From contig ML986738.1 in NCBI GenBank assembly GCA_010094045.1, positions 1 through 64,000 of the forward strand: 64,000 nt of DNA, in the 5' to 3' direction. The stretch comes from Lojkania enalia. Its lineage: Eukaryota > Ascomycota > Dothideomycetes > Pleosporales. Shown here one piece after another: positions 50,326 through 61,839 of this stretch (position 1 is the first letter of the stretch; each line of letters begins with the position of its first letter). The notes under the pieces are model-generated. The model made no database searches and was not told the origin of the DNA. It was given only the letters and a program-made list of their open reading frames with translations. Both the position numbers and the translations under genes were made by a program.

Positions 50326-52118
50326 ACGTATTCTACTATCGAAGCGGCTAAACCATCGAAGCGGCTACTTTTTCTTAGTATTACAAACACTACGTACGAA
50401 CTATAATAAATCTACAACACGACCTTCTATTAATTTAATAAGAAGGTAGAATTAAGCTTGCCTTACAGGCGTATAAATTAGGCCAGTTTAAGAGCGTGTA
50501 ACGCGCTGCTATAGCTTTTAATATATAATATTAACAACTCTCTACTCGACTTTACAGAATTACGTTTCGCCCTTATACACAACCAAATTACTAGAAGCTT
50601 ATAGTAACCAAAGAATAAACAATCGTACAATATATTCTTAACCTTAATTCGCGAGGATTTACGCCCCAGCTATATAAGGTAGTAGATATAGTAGATAAAC
50701 TATTAGGTATATATGGTAGAATATCTATAGGAAAGAATTAGTTTAAATAATTTATAGCGTGTATAAATAAGCTTAAAACAGCCTTTAATTAAGTAAAAGA
50801 TTACTAAAGAATAAAATAAGAGAATTTAGAAGTTATTAGCGCGTAGTTTAAGCTCGTATAGAATATAATTGCAAAATATAATATATATAATAATAATATC
50901 TACAACTTTAATAAGATAGGCTTTTAGATAGGTATTATTAATACTATAAAAGTTGTTATAGGTTTAGAACGTTGTATAAAGTCTACTCTTATATAGCTAG
51001 ACGATTGCGAGTAAGTTATAGTTATCTAAAGTATCTACGCTACTGCGTACGCAATTCTACTATTTATTATCTATAAAGGACGCGTCTATATCTCTATATA
51101 GTATAAAGAAGTAGGTATACTATACGATTGGAAAATTTCAGTTTCTAAGAACGGCTAGATAAATAATACGCTTAGTTTTAAGTAGCTAAAGTACTTTAAT
51201 AAGTATATAAAGATATATTAGGTGGGGTTATATAAGCTACTTATTTTAGACGGCTATAAAAGCTACCTTAACTAGGAATTTAAAGATTACTACCTTATAC
51301 GAAAGATCCTAACGCTTTATATACCTTCTTATTTATTATATATACTTTAGCTTCTTAATATAGTTTACTTCTTACTGTTAAAGCTGAAGTATTTACAGTA
51401 TATACGAAACTTAGCGCGCTAACGCGTCTACTATATTAATAAAGAAGGCTTCTTTCTAGCCTTTAAGGACGCGTTTTTTAACGTGTTTACGTATAAGAAC
51501 TATTAAAAGGCCTTTAAAGTAATAGGAATTATTCTTTTAAACGCGTAGGTTATATTAAATTACCTTAACGTATAACTATATACCCTACTAGAACTACTTC
51601 TATAAGAAGACTTCTAGTAGTCTAAAACTCTAAATAATATATATAAATTTAGGTTACAATTAATACTTATATAAAAGTCCTTTATACGATTATTAAAAGA
51701 GGTATAAGAAGGATTCTCACAGCTTATAAAAAGTGCTGAGTTAATACTACATTAGAATACGCTTCTTTAAGCTTATAACTCTAAGTTTAAAAGGCAATTA
51801 GAAGAAGTAACTAAGCGTAAAATATATAAAAGAAAGTATATTTAGTATAGTAGTATAGTATTATATAGTAAGGGATCTTTATATATAGCTACTAAAGTAT
51901 CTATAGATTCTTAGCCCTTTAAGAAGACTCGTAGTACTGATACTTAAGAAAGGGTTTAACTAGCTTAACACTACTATAGTAACTATAGTAAGACTAAATA
52001 TAATACTTGTACGTGCTAAAAGGATAGTAGGGAAAATTCTAAATTAGATAAAAGTATATTATATATAGGATCTTTTATTAGTATTAAGTAAATTAACTTT
52101 TTATATATAGTATTTGTT
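50326..52118 (+). mobile_element. Fot-B3, Fot1/pogo-like transposon, right end lost in the gap
   Basis: The left terminal repeat at 50326 is the least mutated of the family (ACGTATTCTACTATCGAAG) and shows two perfect 17-base units, ATCGAAGCGGCTAAACC and ATCGAAGCGGCTACTTT. TA flank at 50324-50325. The sequence follows Fot-B1 up to the run of Ns; by length (1849 bases) it should end near 52174. The plus-strand transposase has a helix-turn-helix near 50650-50700 and IYNFNK near 50895. LDGYKSYLN near 51250 has its Asp intact. It is inserted in the Gypsy-2 leader. Confidence 0.9.
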
Positions 52119-52463
52119 NNNNNNNNNNNNNNNNNNNNNNNNNNNNNNNNNNNNNNNNNNNNNNNNNNNNNNNNNNNNNNNNNNNNNNNNNNNNNNNNNN
52201 NNNNNNNNNNNNNNNNNNNNNNNNNNNNNNNNNNNNNNNNNNNNNNNNNNNNNNNNNNNNNNNNNNNNNNNNNNNNNNNNNNNNNNNNNNNNNNNNNNNN
52301 NNNNNNNNNNNNNNNNNNNNNNNNNNNNNNNNNNNNNNNNNNNNNNNNNNNNNNNNNNNNNNNNNNNNNNNNNNNNNNNNNNNNNNNNNNNNNNNNNNNN
52401 NNNNNNNNNNNNNNNNNNNNNNNNNNNNNNNNNNNNNNNNNNNNNNNNNNNNNNNNNNNNNNN
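52119..52463. other. Assembly gap (345 N)
   Basis: No sequence. By comparison with the other copies, the gap should contain the last ~56 bases of Fot-B3, part of the Gypsy-2 leader, the first 177 bases of the Gypsy-2 right LTR, and the first 16 bases of Fot-D2. These leave about 90 bases of leader, so the stated gap size is plausible. Confidence 0.95.
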
Positions 52464-54319
52464 AGCTAATTACCTAAGCGAGCTAATTATAATACTAAAA
52501 CTATACTAAAATCGCGACTACTTTTCGCAAAATATTATACTTTCTTATATTCTATCGTACTATATAGTATAGTAGCCTATTCTTCTATATCTATAGTATT
52601 ATTTTTATACGTCCGCGAGTTATACCTAGATTTACTATACTATCTATAGCACCTTTAAGTTAGCTAGCCTCTATTAATACGCGCCTTCTTCCTACCCTTC
52701 TTTCTATTAGTATAAGCGCTAAACTCTTTTAGAGTAGTTAATTAAGCGTCTTCTTTAATTATTAGGTTATCTTTCTTCTATACACGCTTTCTTTTATACG
52801 ATTAATGTTATATAGCAGCCTTATTAGCTGCTTAAAGCTTAGTAACCTAAGCGCGTAATAGTACGTTTTTATATATTATATATATAGCACCCTTTATAAA
52901 CTATTTAAACGCTTCTACTATTAAAATAGGCGAGCTATCTAGGTACTTTTAAACTCTTAATCGAACGTACGTAGATTAAGACTTAAATTCGATAGGATTA
53001 CTTAGTATTTTTAACTCCTAAGGGGTATCTTTAACTATAGAGGGTATTAGCGTATATAGTTAAACTTTAAGCTTTAATAGTACTATATCTAGGTTAAATA
53101 GAACTAGGCTAGCGCTTTAAAAGCTACTTAGAATATTACTCTTTATAATTGCTGCGTTAAAAGCTACTTTAAAATAGGGTAAAAACTCGATTTTTGTAAT
53201 ATAGTTAATATAACCGCGTATCAGCTGCTCGACTTAGCGCCCGTACGCAGTTTTTAAAGGCGAGAAATAACCTATATCTAGTAGCTGTAGTAGGTATAAT
53301 AAATATAAAGGTATATAAAAAGTAATAATATTCTTTTTCTTATAGAGCTGCCTAAATTTAAGCAAGTTATAGCTCTTATAGCCGTTAAGAATTAGTAATT
53401 AATATATACTAATAGTATAATCCTTTATATATATGTTAAAGTACTTTAACTATTTAATACTAATATTATTTATTATCCAGCTGTTATTAGTAACCTATAT
53501 AGCCTAGGTTAGTAGAATATTATCTTCTTTATACTATATAGAGAGGTGGTAGATGCCTGTAAAGATAATAAAAGGTAGTATTATCTATCCTATCGCGTTA
53601 ATACTCTAGATAACTGTAGTTTACTCGCAATTATCTAGCTGGAGCTACTTTAGTTAATTCCGTCTCTTAGAGCTAGTAACTACTACTTCTATTGATATTA
53701 CGCTTATTATAAAGCTTAATTTATTAAAGTTATATATATTTTTATTAATAATACTATACTTAGCCTTTATATTTTATATAAGGTAGAACTAGCCTCTTAT
53801 AACCTTAGGATTCTTATATTTAGCTTTTAAATAGTTGTACTTTTAATTAAATTTAACCTTAAGCTTAGGCGTACGTTTAATAAAGTTTTCTACCTAGTTC
53901 TTTTCAACCTAGCTAGCAGAGTATACAGCTAGTAGTAAATTAGCTATATCTTAAACAGTAGTAAGCTGCGGTAGAAATCCTCTTATATCTAGATCTAGTA
54001 TATACTAAACAATTACCTACTCCTTAATCTTACTAAGCTTTATTAAATTAGGCCGGCAATTGTATTATAGAGCTGTTTCTTACCTTTATATACTAAGTAT
54101 ACTTTAAGAGATATTATAGATTAATATAATACGACGTATAGTTAGTATCACGTCTTATTAAAGAGCTTAGAGTATAAGCTGTATTCTAGCTTCTTTCTAA
54201 ATTAATTCTATAGTTGTTAGTTATAGTATAATATTATAAAGTATAATTATCGCGATTTTAGTAGAGTTTTAGTATTATAATCAGCTTACTTAAGTAATCA
54301 GCTCGCTTATACTATACGT
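52464..54319 (-). mobile_element. Fot-D2, Fot1/pogo-like transposon, left tip lost in the gap
   Basis: It is the reverse complement of Fot-D1. If its missing 16 bases lie in the gap (start 52448) it is 1872 bases, exactly the length of Fot-D1. The right end ...ACTATACGT is followed by TA (54320-54321). It is inserted in the Gypsy-2 right LTR; the left LTR shows the empty site at 31071-31072. The minus-strand transposase has RGFLPQLTTV-like near 53965, IYNFNKLSF near 53740 and LNGYKSYNLL near 53380 (second Asp to Asn). Confidence 0.9.
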
Positions 54320-54479
54320 TAAATCTATAAGAATAACTATATAGGATTTAATCTATTAAAGAGATATTCTATCTTATATAGTTAGGTCTAAGACTGCTAA
54401 ACCTAGCTTATTAGGTCTGTTAGATCTATTAAGTTCGTTCTACTATATCTAATACTTCTACTATTATTATGTATATAGG

Positions 54480-54782
54480 TGTTACGGACGCTTACGCGTA
54501 GTTGGTTAATCGCACTTTAGGCAGTCAACTCTATTACTACATACTATATGTAAATATTAAAACGTTGCGTAAAGAATAGAGATATCTATATTATATAGGT
54601 TTTTATAGGGGCTAGATCTGTACTATTACACGGGCTAGCTGGGTCGGTAAAACCTTCCTCTATCGTAGTTAAGATAAGTTGGTTATGTTCCAGCTAGCAG
54701 CTAATAGTTGTTACTAGCAGCCGGTTTAGGTATTATAGTAAGGGTAGTATAGGTGTAGAGGTATCGCGGTATTACCGTAATA
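54480..54782 (-). repeat. Gypsy-3 left LTR (3' LTR, 303 bp)
   Basis: It starts TGTTACGGACGC and ends TTACCGTAATA. It keeps more C and G than the right LTR, which is collinear but more RIP-mutated. Confidence 0.93.
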
Positions 54783-54886
54783 GTACCCCCCTCTTAGTTA
54801 TAAGCTCCTGCGAGTTAGGTCTTTATATTATATTCGGGTTATTTATAATTAAATAGTAGTTATTAATACTAGCGTTAGTTAAGGTC

Positions 54887-55180
54887 GCAGGCGTATCAGC
54901 GCGACTGGTTATTATTATATAGTAGTACTATACTAGAGATTAGGTCGGTTCGGTTTATGCAGCAGTATTATACTAGGGATTAGATTAGATCGCAGGCGTA
55001 TCGACGCAATTAGTTGTCGTCGTATAACAGTACTATACTAGGGATTAGGTCGGTTTAGTTCATGTAGTAGTACTATACTAGGGATTAGATTAGATTGCAG
55101 GCATATCGGCGCGATTAGTTATTATCGTATAGTAGTACCGTATTAGGGATCGGGTTAGTTCGTATAGCAGTACTGTTATA
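54887..55180. repeat. 105-bp tandem repeat (about 2.8 units) in the Gypsy-3 3' region
   Basis: The units start at 54887, 54992 and 55097 (GCAGGCGTATC or GCAGGCATATC). Each unit holds two copies of a TACTATACTAGGGATTAG-like core. It lies between the chromodomain and the 3' LTR. Confidence 0.85.
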
Positions 55181-55259
55181 GGCGTCCAGGAATATACTCA
55201 GATCAGACTCTGGCGCCCAATTAAGGATCCAGACGTAATATTGTATTCGGGTCTTATTT

Positions 55260-58200
55260 ATTCGGGTTTCTAGCGTGGTAATCTTCTGCGGCAGCTGTCT
55301 CAGTAAAGTTACTAGCCGGGTACTATTCTAGGTCGTGATAGCTAGTCTACTTAACTAGGTATTCGTGCCGGCGTCTCTGTCAGTTATAGTAGAGGTCTTC
55401 TATTCGCTCGACGAGGTATTCCGGTTCTCTATCAATCTCGATAGGTTCAGGGTTGTATACTTGTTAACTAGGCAAGTAGTTAGACGACTTAGGTGCTGGC
55501 TATAATAGCGATATATGGAATATAGGATGTATTTTAGCCGATTTAGGTAGCTTTAGTCTATAAGCGTACGAGGACACCTTCGCGATAACCTTATAGGAGC
55601 CTATATTCTTCTAGTTAAACTTTTTCGACGGTCTTCGTGTGCGTATATTCCTAGCATCTAGCTAGACTAGATTACTAACCTAGTAGTTAGGGGCTGGTAC
55701 GCGCTTACGGTTAGCGTACTCTTATTAGAGCGCTTGTGCCCAGGTGAGTTCTTCTCTAATATACTCTGTAATATCCTTCATCTTATCAACTAGTCTATTA
55801 GCTTCCTAGGCTATTAGGGACTATTTTAGCGGTTGATAGATCCCTATAAGCGGCTCGAAGCCTATTTAAGGGTGCTGGCTAAAGTAGGCCAGAAACGGGG
55901 AGACTTTTATTAATTCGGATACTGTGTTATTCGCTTTAAACTACGCTGTTGGTAGCTATTTAACCTAGTTATCTTGTTCGTAGCTGGTATAGGCTTAGAG
56001 AACTTGTTCCATTACTACGTTAGCGTTCTCTATCTAGCTATCAGTCTTTAGGTAGAAGCTGGTTAATATACATATATCAATTTATAGCTGTCTATAGAGC
56101 TCTTAGTAGAAGGTAGAGATAAACTATATCCTACAGTCGGACGTAATAGTGCGTAGCAGTCTATAGTAAACCTATATATAGCAACAGAACAGTCGGACAA
56201 TGTTAAAAGTTTCGATTCTTGTATATAGTATCAGGTGTCTATACTTACTAAGCCTATCAACCACCACTATAATATTTGTACAACCTTCTAATTCTGGTAG
56301 ATTAGTTATAAAATCTATAGAGATGTCTTAAAACCTTTATTTAGGTATAGGCAACGGTTTTAGTAATCTATAGTACTTCTCTCTAGAAGCTTTACTTCTT
56401 CGGTATATATAATAATAGTCTATATATTATTATACCGAGTTAAATATCTTTAACTAATAGTACTCACGCTAGAGTAGTTCTAAGGTCTTTCCTTAGCTAG
56501 GGTATCTACTAGACAGCAAGTTGTAGACGGTTTACAGCAGCTTAAGCTTCAGCTTATTATAGTCTAGTACTACAAGTTAATCTCGGTAGTATAGTCGGTT
56601 GTTACGCTCTTTATAGTTAGCTAGAGTTAAGAGCTTAAATCAACAGGCTCCTTCTCTTAGTAACTTTAAGATATCTTAGATTAGATTATCGTTCGGGTAT
56701 TCTTCGTCGATAATATCTATAATCGATCAGCCTATTTCTATCTATCAGAATAGTTTAGGACGAAGTAATATCTGTTAACAACCTCTACGGGCCTCTTCTT
56801 ATATAGACTTATCTTATAACCTTCGAGTCAAGATATTAGACTTCTCTCCAAGTTTTCCGGGTCGGTATATAATACTAAAGTTAAACCTTAACAGGTATTC
56901 TAACTAATAGGCCTATTAGTAGTTTAGCTGCTTCGTTATTACGAAGTACTATAGGTTCTTATAATTACTTAGCACTTCTATAAGAAATACTACACCTTCT
57001 AATTCGGGCCTCTATTACTTAAAATATTAGATAATCGCGAGTAGTTCCTTATTATATATTTCGTAGTTACCTTTAGCAGAATTTATACGCTTAGAGAAGT
57101 AGGTAATAGGTCTTAGTTTACTGTTAGCGCCTCTCTAGGACAGCACGCCAGCTGTTATAAAATCGGACGCGTTAGCTTCTACTACTATTAGTAGTTTAGG
57201 GTTAAAGTATCGGAGAATTAGTATAAAGATAAAGGCATCCTTTAGATAGTCGAAAGAATATTAACAGCTATTATTCCAGTTAAATTAAGTGTTCTTCTTA
57301 GTTAGAGCTATTAAGGGGGAGACTTTCTATAAGAAGTTGCTAATAAATCGTTAGTAGAAGTTCGCAAAGCCTATAAAAGCTTAAATATCTTTTATATTTT
57401 TAAGATATTTTTAGTTAATAATTATTTCTACCTTCTTTAGGTCTATACGGATCCCTTCTATAATAATTATATACCCTAGGTAGGTTACTTCTAACTAGTA
57501 GAACTTATACTTATCTATATTAAACTGTAGACCATTCGCTCTTAAGGCTTTAAGAACTAGCCAGATATACTGTTTATAATCCTTCAGATTCTTACTAAAT
57601 ATTAGGATATTATTAATATAGGTAGTATAGAATATATTAAGGTATAGTCTTAGCATATTATTTACAAAGTACTAGAATATACCTAGAGCGTTAGTTAGGC
57701 TAAAAGGTATTACTAGGTATTTAAACAGCCCGTAGTATATATAAAAGGTAGTCTTTTATTTATCTCCCTTAACAATCCTTAGCTTATTAAACGCGATAAT
57801 AATATTAAGTTTTATATAGTATTTAGCCTTACTAAGTTAAGTTAACGTTTTTTAGATTAGTAGAATTAGGTATTAGTTCTTAATAGTAATAGTATTTAGG
57901 GCTCTATAATTTATATAGAATTAGAGACCACCTCTAAATTTCTTTATAAAGATTATAAATATAGCTACTAGTAATAAGCTTACTCTAATAAATCTCTTAG
58001 ACAAGTTCTTGTTAAGGTACTTCCTTAGTACTTTTAGCTCGTTCTAGGATATCCTATAAAGTGGACCGAAGTTAACTTACTTACTATTCTCTAGTTTAAT
58101 CTTATAATCGTATAGTTATTATCTAAACAGCTTATCTGTATTCTTATATAAGAAGATAGATAATAGGTTATAATATTCTTTAAGTACTTTAGTAATAGGG

Positions 58201-58400
58201 TTAGTATATACCTTTAGAGCTAAAGCCTTATTAATATTAGCTATTAATATAGCGAAGACTTTATAGTTAGATTACTAGAAGAGTTAAACTAGTAGTATAG
58301 CGCCTATATAGTATATATCTAGCTATAGCGTAGACTTTAAGTATTTAGGCTTAGATAGGTTCTCTTAACTATAATCTTTATCTAAAGTTAGGTTAGTTTT
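55260..58400 (-). pseudogene. Gypsy-3 pol (reverse transcriptase to chromodomain), RIP-broken
   Basis: Read on the minus strand. Reverse transcriptase is at about 58250-57450, with YINNILIFSKN at about 57595-57620 (originally YxDDILIFS). RNase H is at about 57400-56850 (FIGFANFYQRFIS and [17 protein letters not shown]). Integrase covers about 56700-55800, with its catalytic part SDCRIQFISTFYQELY at about 56150 (originally SDRG-QF). The C-terminal chromodomain at about 55460-55260 reads PEYLVERIEDLYYN, a stop, then RRRHEYLVK. Stops are few and fit Gln or Trp. Confidence 0.9.
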
Positions 58401-59249
58401 AGTTTTAAGTTCTTTTAACTAGTATAATATTTTAAGTAACTAGTAATTATATTAGGTATAACTTAATAGGCGGAGTTTTAAGTAGTACTATCTAGGCTTC
58501 GGGTTATATAGGGGTTATAAATTAGTTACTTTAGGATCTCCTTTTATATTAGGTTTAGGTAGTTTATAGTCTTTAATAACTATTTAAGCAGCCTATTAGT
58601 AAATAGTAGTACTAGTAGGTTATAAGTATTAAGTTAGGTATTAGTTAGTAGTAAAGACCAGCTGTTTATTCTTATAGTCTAGGTTTATACAATACTTATA
58701 TATCTATAGTTATTCTAAAATTAACTAGTATTTTTCTAGTATAGTTATATAGAGACGTGCTATCTCTAAATAGTTCAGGTGTTAGAGGGTTAGAGTAACT
58801 AAGTAGAAGATAGTCCTCTTATAAAGGACTTCTCTATTAAAGCCGGTTAGGTATAGATTATATAAGAGTTGTATCTTTTAGAGTTTTAGGGTATATATAA
58901 GGTCTCTATAGATATAGCTATAACTAGTAGCTCTAGTGTTAATAAGAATATTAATATTTTACTAGACTAGGTCTTAATAGATTAAAAAAGGAGCTAGGAT
59001 CTAGTAGTCCTATAACTATTTCTATAAGGGCTAGTTCTATAAGTATATAGAAATTCGGTATAGATATAATCCTAAGAGGTAACTTACTTCTAAAATAGAC
59101 CTTTTAGTAATATTCTAGTTAGTAAGACTAGCTATATTTAAGAGTAAGAATAACAGCCTTATCTATAGGATAATAAGTATATTAAAAATCGATTAGAGGA
59201 TCGGTTAGAGGATTGAGAGTAGAATCTACAGGGTATAATAGGGCTCTAA

Positions 59250-60259
59250 GACCTTTAACGGATTAATAGTAGAGGGGTGCTATATTCTAGCGAAATATAT
59301 CCCTTACTACTATACTTATAACAGCGTCCTTTACAGCGGCGCCTTTCTTATTTATTAGAGCCTATAGGCGTATAGCTAGAAGTATTAAGTTCTATAGCGT
59401 TTAGGTCCTTCTAGTAAGTAGTATAATACTTTAGTTGTTTACGGTAGTTGCCAGGTAGGTAATATAGGTTAGTATTATATAGGGAAATTAGATTAGCGTA
59501 GTTGTTTAGGGTGCTAGGTATTATAATACTAATTATAGCACGGCGGAGCTTATTAGAGAGAGAATATTAGAGATATACGATTTATCTAGTCTTATTTAGT
59601 TTAGTGTCTGCAATTAGACGTCGGAATTTAGTAAAATAAGCAGGGAACCTATTTTAGCCTTATTTTAAGGTCTCTAGCTTACTCTATACTATAATCTCCT
59701 TATTCCGGTCGCTATAGGTAGATTTTAAGAAGGCGACCAAGCTATCTACAGAGTTAATACCCTTATCTATTAATAGGTTAACTAATATTACTAGGTCTTA
59801 TTTTAGACGGGAATAGATATATAGAAGGCGGGTACGTTCGGTTAGATATTAGTTAGCGTTTCCTTCTAGTTTATAGTAGAGCTTTCTAACAAAGTATAAA
59901 AGCTCTAAGTATTTACTAGAGAATATTAGAGGGTCGGGTAAGCGGTTAGAACGGAAATACGGGTTATATATAATTTTAGGCGGATTAGAAGTTAATGTAG
60001 GTATCTGTTTAGAAGCTAGGGTTATAGGCTAAATCAGGCTAAGGGCGGGTAATAGTTCTATTACTATTAATATGCTAGTAGCTGGTAGAGGGGTAGCTGT
60101 TTAACAGCTACTAAATTCCCTTTATATCGCTTTAAAGTCTAACTTATAGCGGTTCTCCTAGGTTATTAAGGCCTCTACTAGCATCTCGTTCTTCTACTAT
60201 AAAAAGTCTAGCTTGCCCTAGATTTCTTTAAGTATACTAATAAACGCGTTCTTATCTAT
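59250..60259 (-). pseudogene. Gypsy-3 gag, nearly open frame with scattered RIP stops
   Basis: The frame starts at ATA (60257-60259), a likely RIP product of ATG, and reads DKNAFISILKEIxGKLDFL. About a dozen stops occur in some 300 codons, at Gln or Trp positions. The gag core includes YFVRKLYYKLEGNAN and NRFPAYFTKFRRLIADTKLN. A following basic segment (ERRRCKGRCYKYSSKGYI) is a zinc-knuckle region with Cys retained at two positions. It is the best preserved coding sequence in the window, but still inactive. Confidence 0.75.
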
Positions 60260-60288
60260 AGTATATAATAGTAGATAATATAATATAA

Positions 60289-60591
60289 TATTACAGACGC
60301 TTATATATAGTTAGTTAATCGTACTTTAAATAGTTAACTCTATTACTATATACTATATATAAATATTAAAACGTTGTATAAAGAATAGAAATATCTATAT
60401 TATATAGGTTTTTATAGGAGCTAGGTCTATACTACTATATGGGCTAGCTAGGTTGGCGAAACCTTCCTCTATCGTAGTTAAGATAAGTCGGTTATATTCT
60501 AGCTAGCAGCTGATAGTTATTACTAGCAGCCGGTTCGGGTATTATAGTAAGGGTAGTATAGGTGCAGAAGTATCGCGGTATTACCGTAATA
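60289..60591 (-). repeat. Gypsy-3 right LTR (5' LTR, 303 bp)
   Basis: It begins TATTACAGACGC (from TGTTACGGACGC) and ends ACCGTAATA. It is collinear with 54480-54782. Confidence 0.93.
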
Positions 60592-61839
60592 ATAGGTTGT
60601 ACTATACCTTATTATCTAGCTAATTATCTCCCTAGTTCCTATAGTCCTACTACTTACTATCTAATAATTAGTTCTTAATATACTTCTATCTATTATTATC
60701 TTATTAGTCCTTGTCTAAGTTAGCCTATATAGTAGTTAATATTAGATCGAACTCTAGCTATAGAGGCGGTACTTCTTAGCGTTCTATATTTTTAATATTA
60801 TAATAGTTACGTTTTACTTAAATTTTAAGAAATTTATAAGAAGGAGAAGATTATCTATCTCTATATACCGCTATATTCGTTATATCTATTATAGCTACTT
60901 AATATAGGTTGTTTCTCGCTTTTAAAGTATATATATAATACTAAGATCTTAGCTTTAGTATATAATTATATTAACTATATTAATAAGACTATCTTTTTTC
61001 TAAGCTTTAAAGTAGCCTATAATTAATTAATTATAGAAGCTAATATTTGTATAAGCTTTTAAAGTACTAGAATATTACTATATAATTTAGAGATAGTACT
61101 ATTAACGCTTAATATTAAGCTACATACGCTAATACTATCTATACTAAAAACTACCCTCTAGAAAGCTAAAATACTTAGTAATATATATAAACTAGAGGCT
61201 TAATTAATAATAATTTATAGTAGGATTTAGTTATATTAAAATTTATTACCTATATTAATTACTATAGCTTTTAATTAGCTTTAAAAGGGCGCTATAATAA
61301 TAATATATTCGATTATACTAATAGCTAATTAAATTAAGAGTTTTAAGCGAGTAAATAAAGTAGTATTAAAGTAAAAATAATAGAAAAGAAAGCGATTATA
61401 AAAGTAGAGGATTCTAATAAAAGCTATAGGTAAGGATATAATTAATTAAAATAATGTTAAGAGGTAGATTAATAAGAAAATTTATAATTAGAGTACTTAG
61501 CTATAAAGGAGTAGCTAGTTTTAATAGAGCTATAGGTGTTATAAATAGCCTAATTATAATACTCGAACGTGCTAAATTAATAGCGTAGATGTTAAATAAT
61601 CTAATAGACTATTACTTCTTATAGTATATATATACGTAGTTAATAATTATCGCGATTAAGTTGTTTAAATCTTAGTAGAGTAATAGCTTACTTATACTAA
61701 CAGCTTGCTTATAAACTACGTTACTTCTAAATTAAATAGAATTAGACTAGATTTTTAAAAGTTTATATAGATTTTATCCTTTATAATTAATATATTAAAA
61801 GTAGCTTTAAAAGCTAGAAAGAACTTAAGTTTTAGAATA

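Larger units (their letters stand above)
54480..60591 (-). mobile_element. Gypsy-3, complete chromodomain Gypsy element (6112 bp)
   Basis: The LTRs are 303 bases each (54480-54782 and 60289-60591), and the target duplication ATAGG is perfect (54475-54479 and 60592-60596). On the minus strand AAGAGGGGGGTAC next to 54783 is the polypurine tract, so coding is on the minus strand. RIP damage is clearly lighter than in Gypsy-1 copy A or Gypsy-2: long stretches of gag, integrase and chromodomain are open, and CpA/TpG still occur. It is probably one of the latest insertions in the nest. Confidence 0.94.
30894..60797 (-). mobile_element. Gypsy-2, complete chromodomain Gypsy element exploded by five insertions
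   Basis: The left LTR (30894-31345 and 38544-38629) and the right LTR (54320-54479 and 60597-60797, with its first 177 bases in the assembly gap) match. The visible right part is 361 bases, exactly as long as the corresponding left part. The target duplication is CTATA at 30889-30893 and TTATA at 60798-60802, one RIP change apart. The Fot-C transposase sequence confirms that the flanks join in frame inside Fot-E2. Coding is on the minus strand. Inserted are Gypsy-1 copy B, Copia-2, Fot-B3, Fot-D2 and Gypsy-3. Subtracting these leaves about 7.5 kb, a normal Gypsy length, if the gap size is right. Confidence 0.92.
54320..60797 (-). repeat. Gypsy-2 right LTR (5' LTR), interrupted by Gypsy-3
   Basis: The visible pieces 54320-54479 and 60597-60797 total 361 bases and align without length change to the left LTR pieces 31071-31345 and 38544-38629. 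The first 177 bases fall in the gap and are separated by Fot-D2. Confidence 0.9.
28109..61721 (+). mobile_element. Fot-E2, Fot1/pogo-like transposon split by Fot-F and Gypsy-2
   Basis: The left terminal repeat is at 28109 (ATATAGTTTATAAGCG) and the right ends at 61721 (complement ACGTAGTTTATAAGC). TA flanks are at 28107-28108 and 61722-61723, and joining the flanks restores Fot-C sequence. The element pieces are 28109-28509, 30364-30893 and 60803-61721, together about 1850 bases. The transposase is on the plus strand: helix-turn-helix near 28430-28490, first catalytic block near 30540, second block at ~30880 directly cut by Gypsy-2, and the rest from 60803. The terminal repeats hold two 17-base units (AAGCGAGTTATTAGTAT type). 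Confidence 0.9.

Noticed and set aside
52114..52509. Open reading frame of 131 codons across the N-run
   Set aside because: Almost all of it is unread bases; the few real residues come from Fot-B3 and Fot-D2 ends. It is an artefact of the gap.
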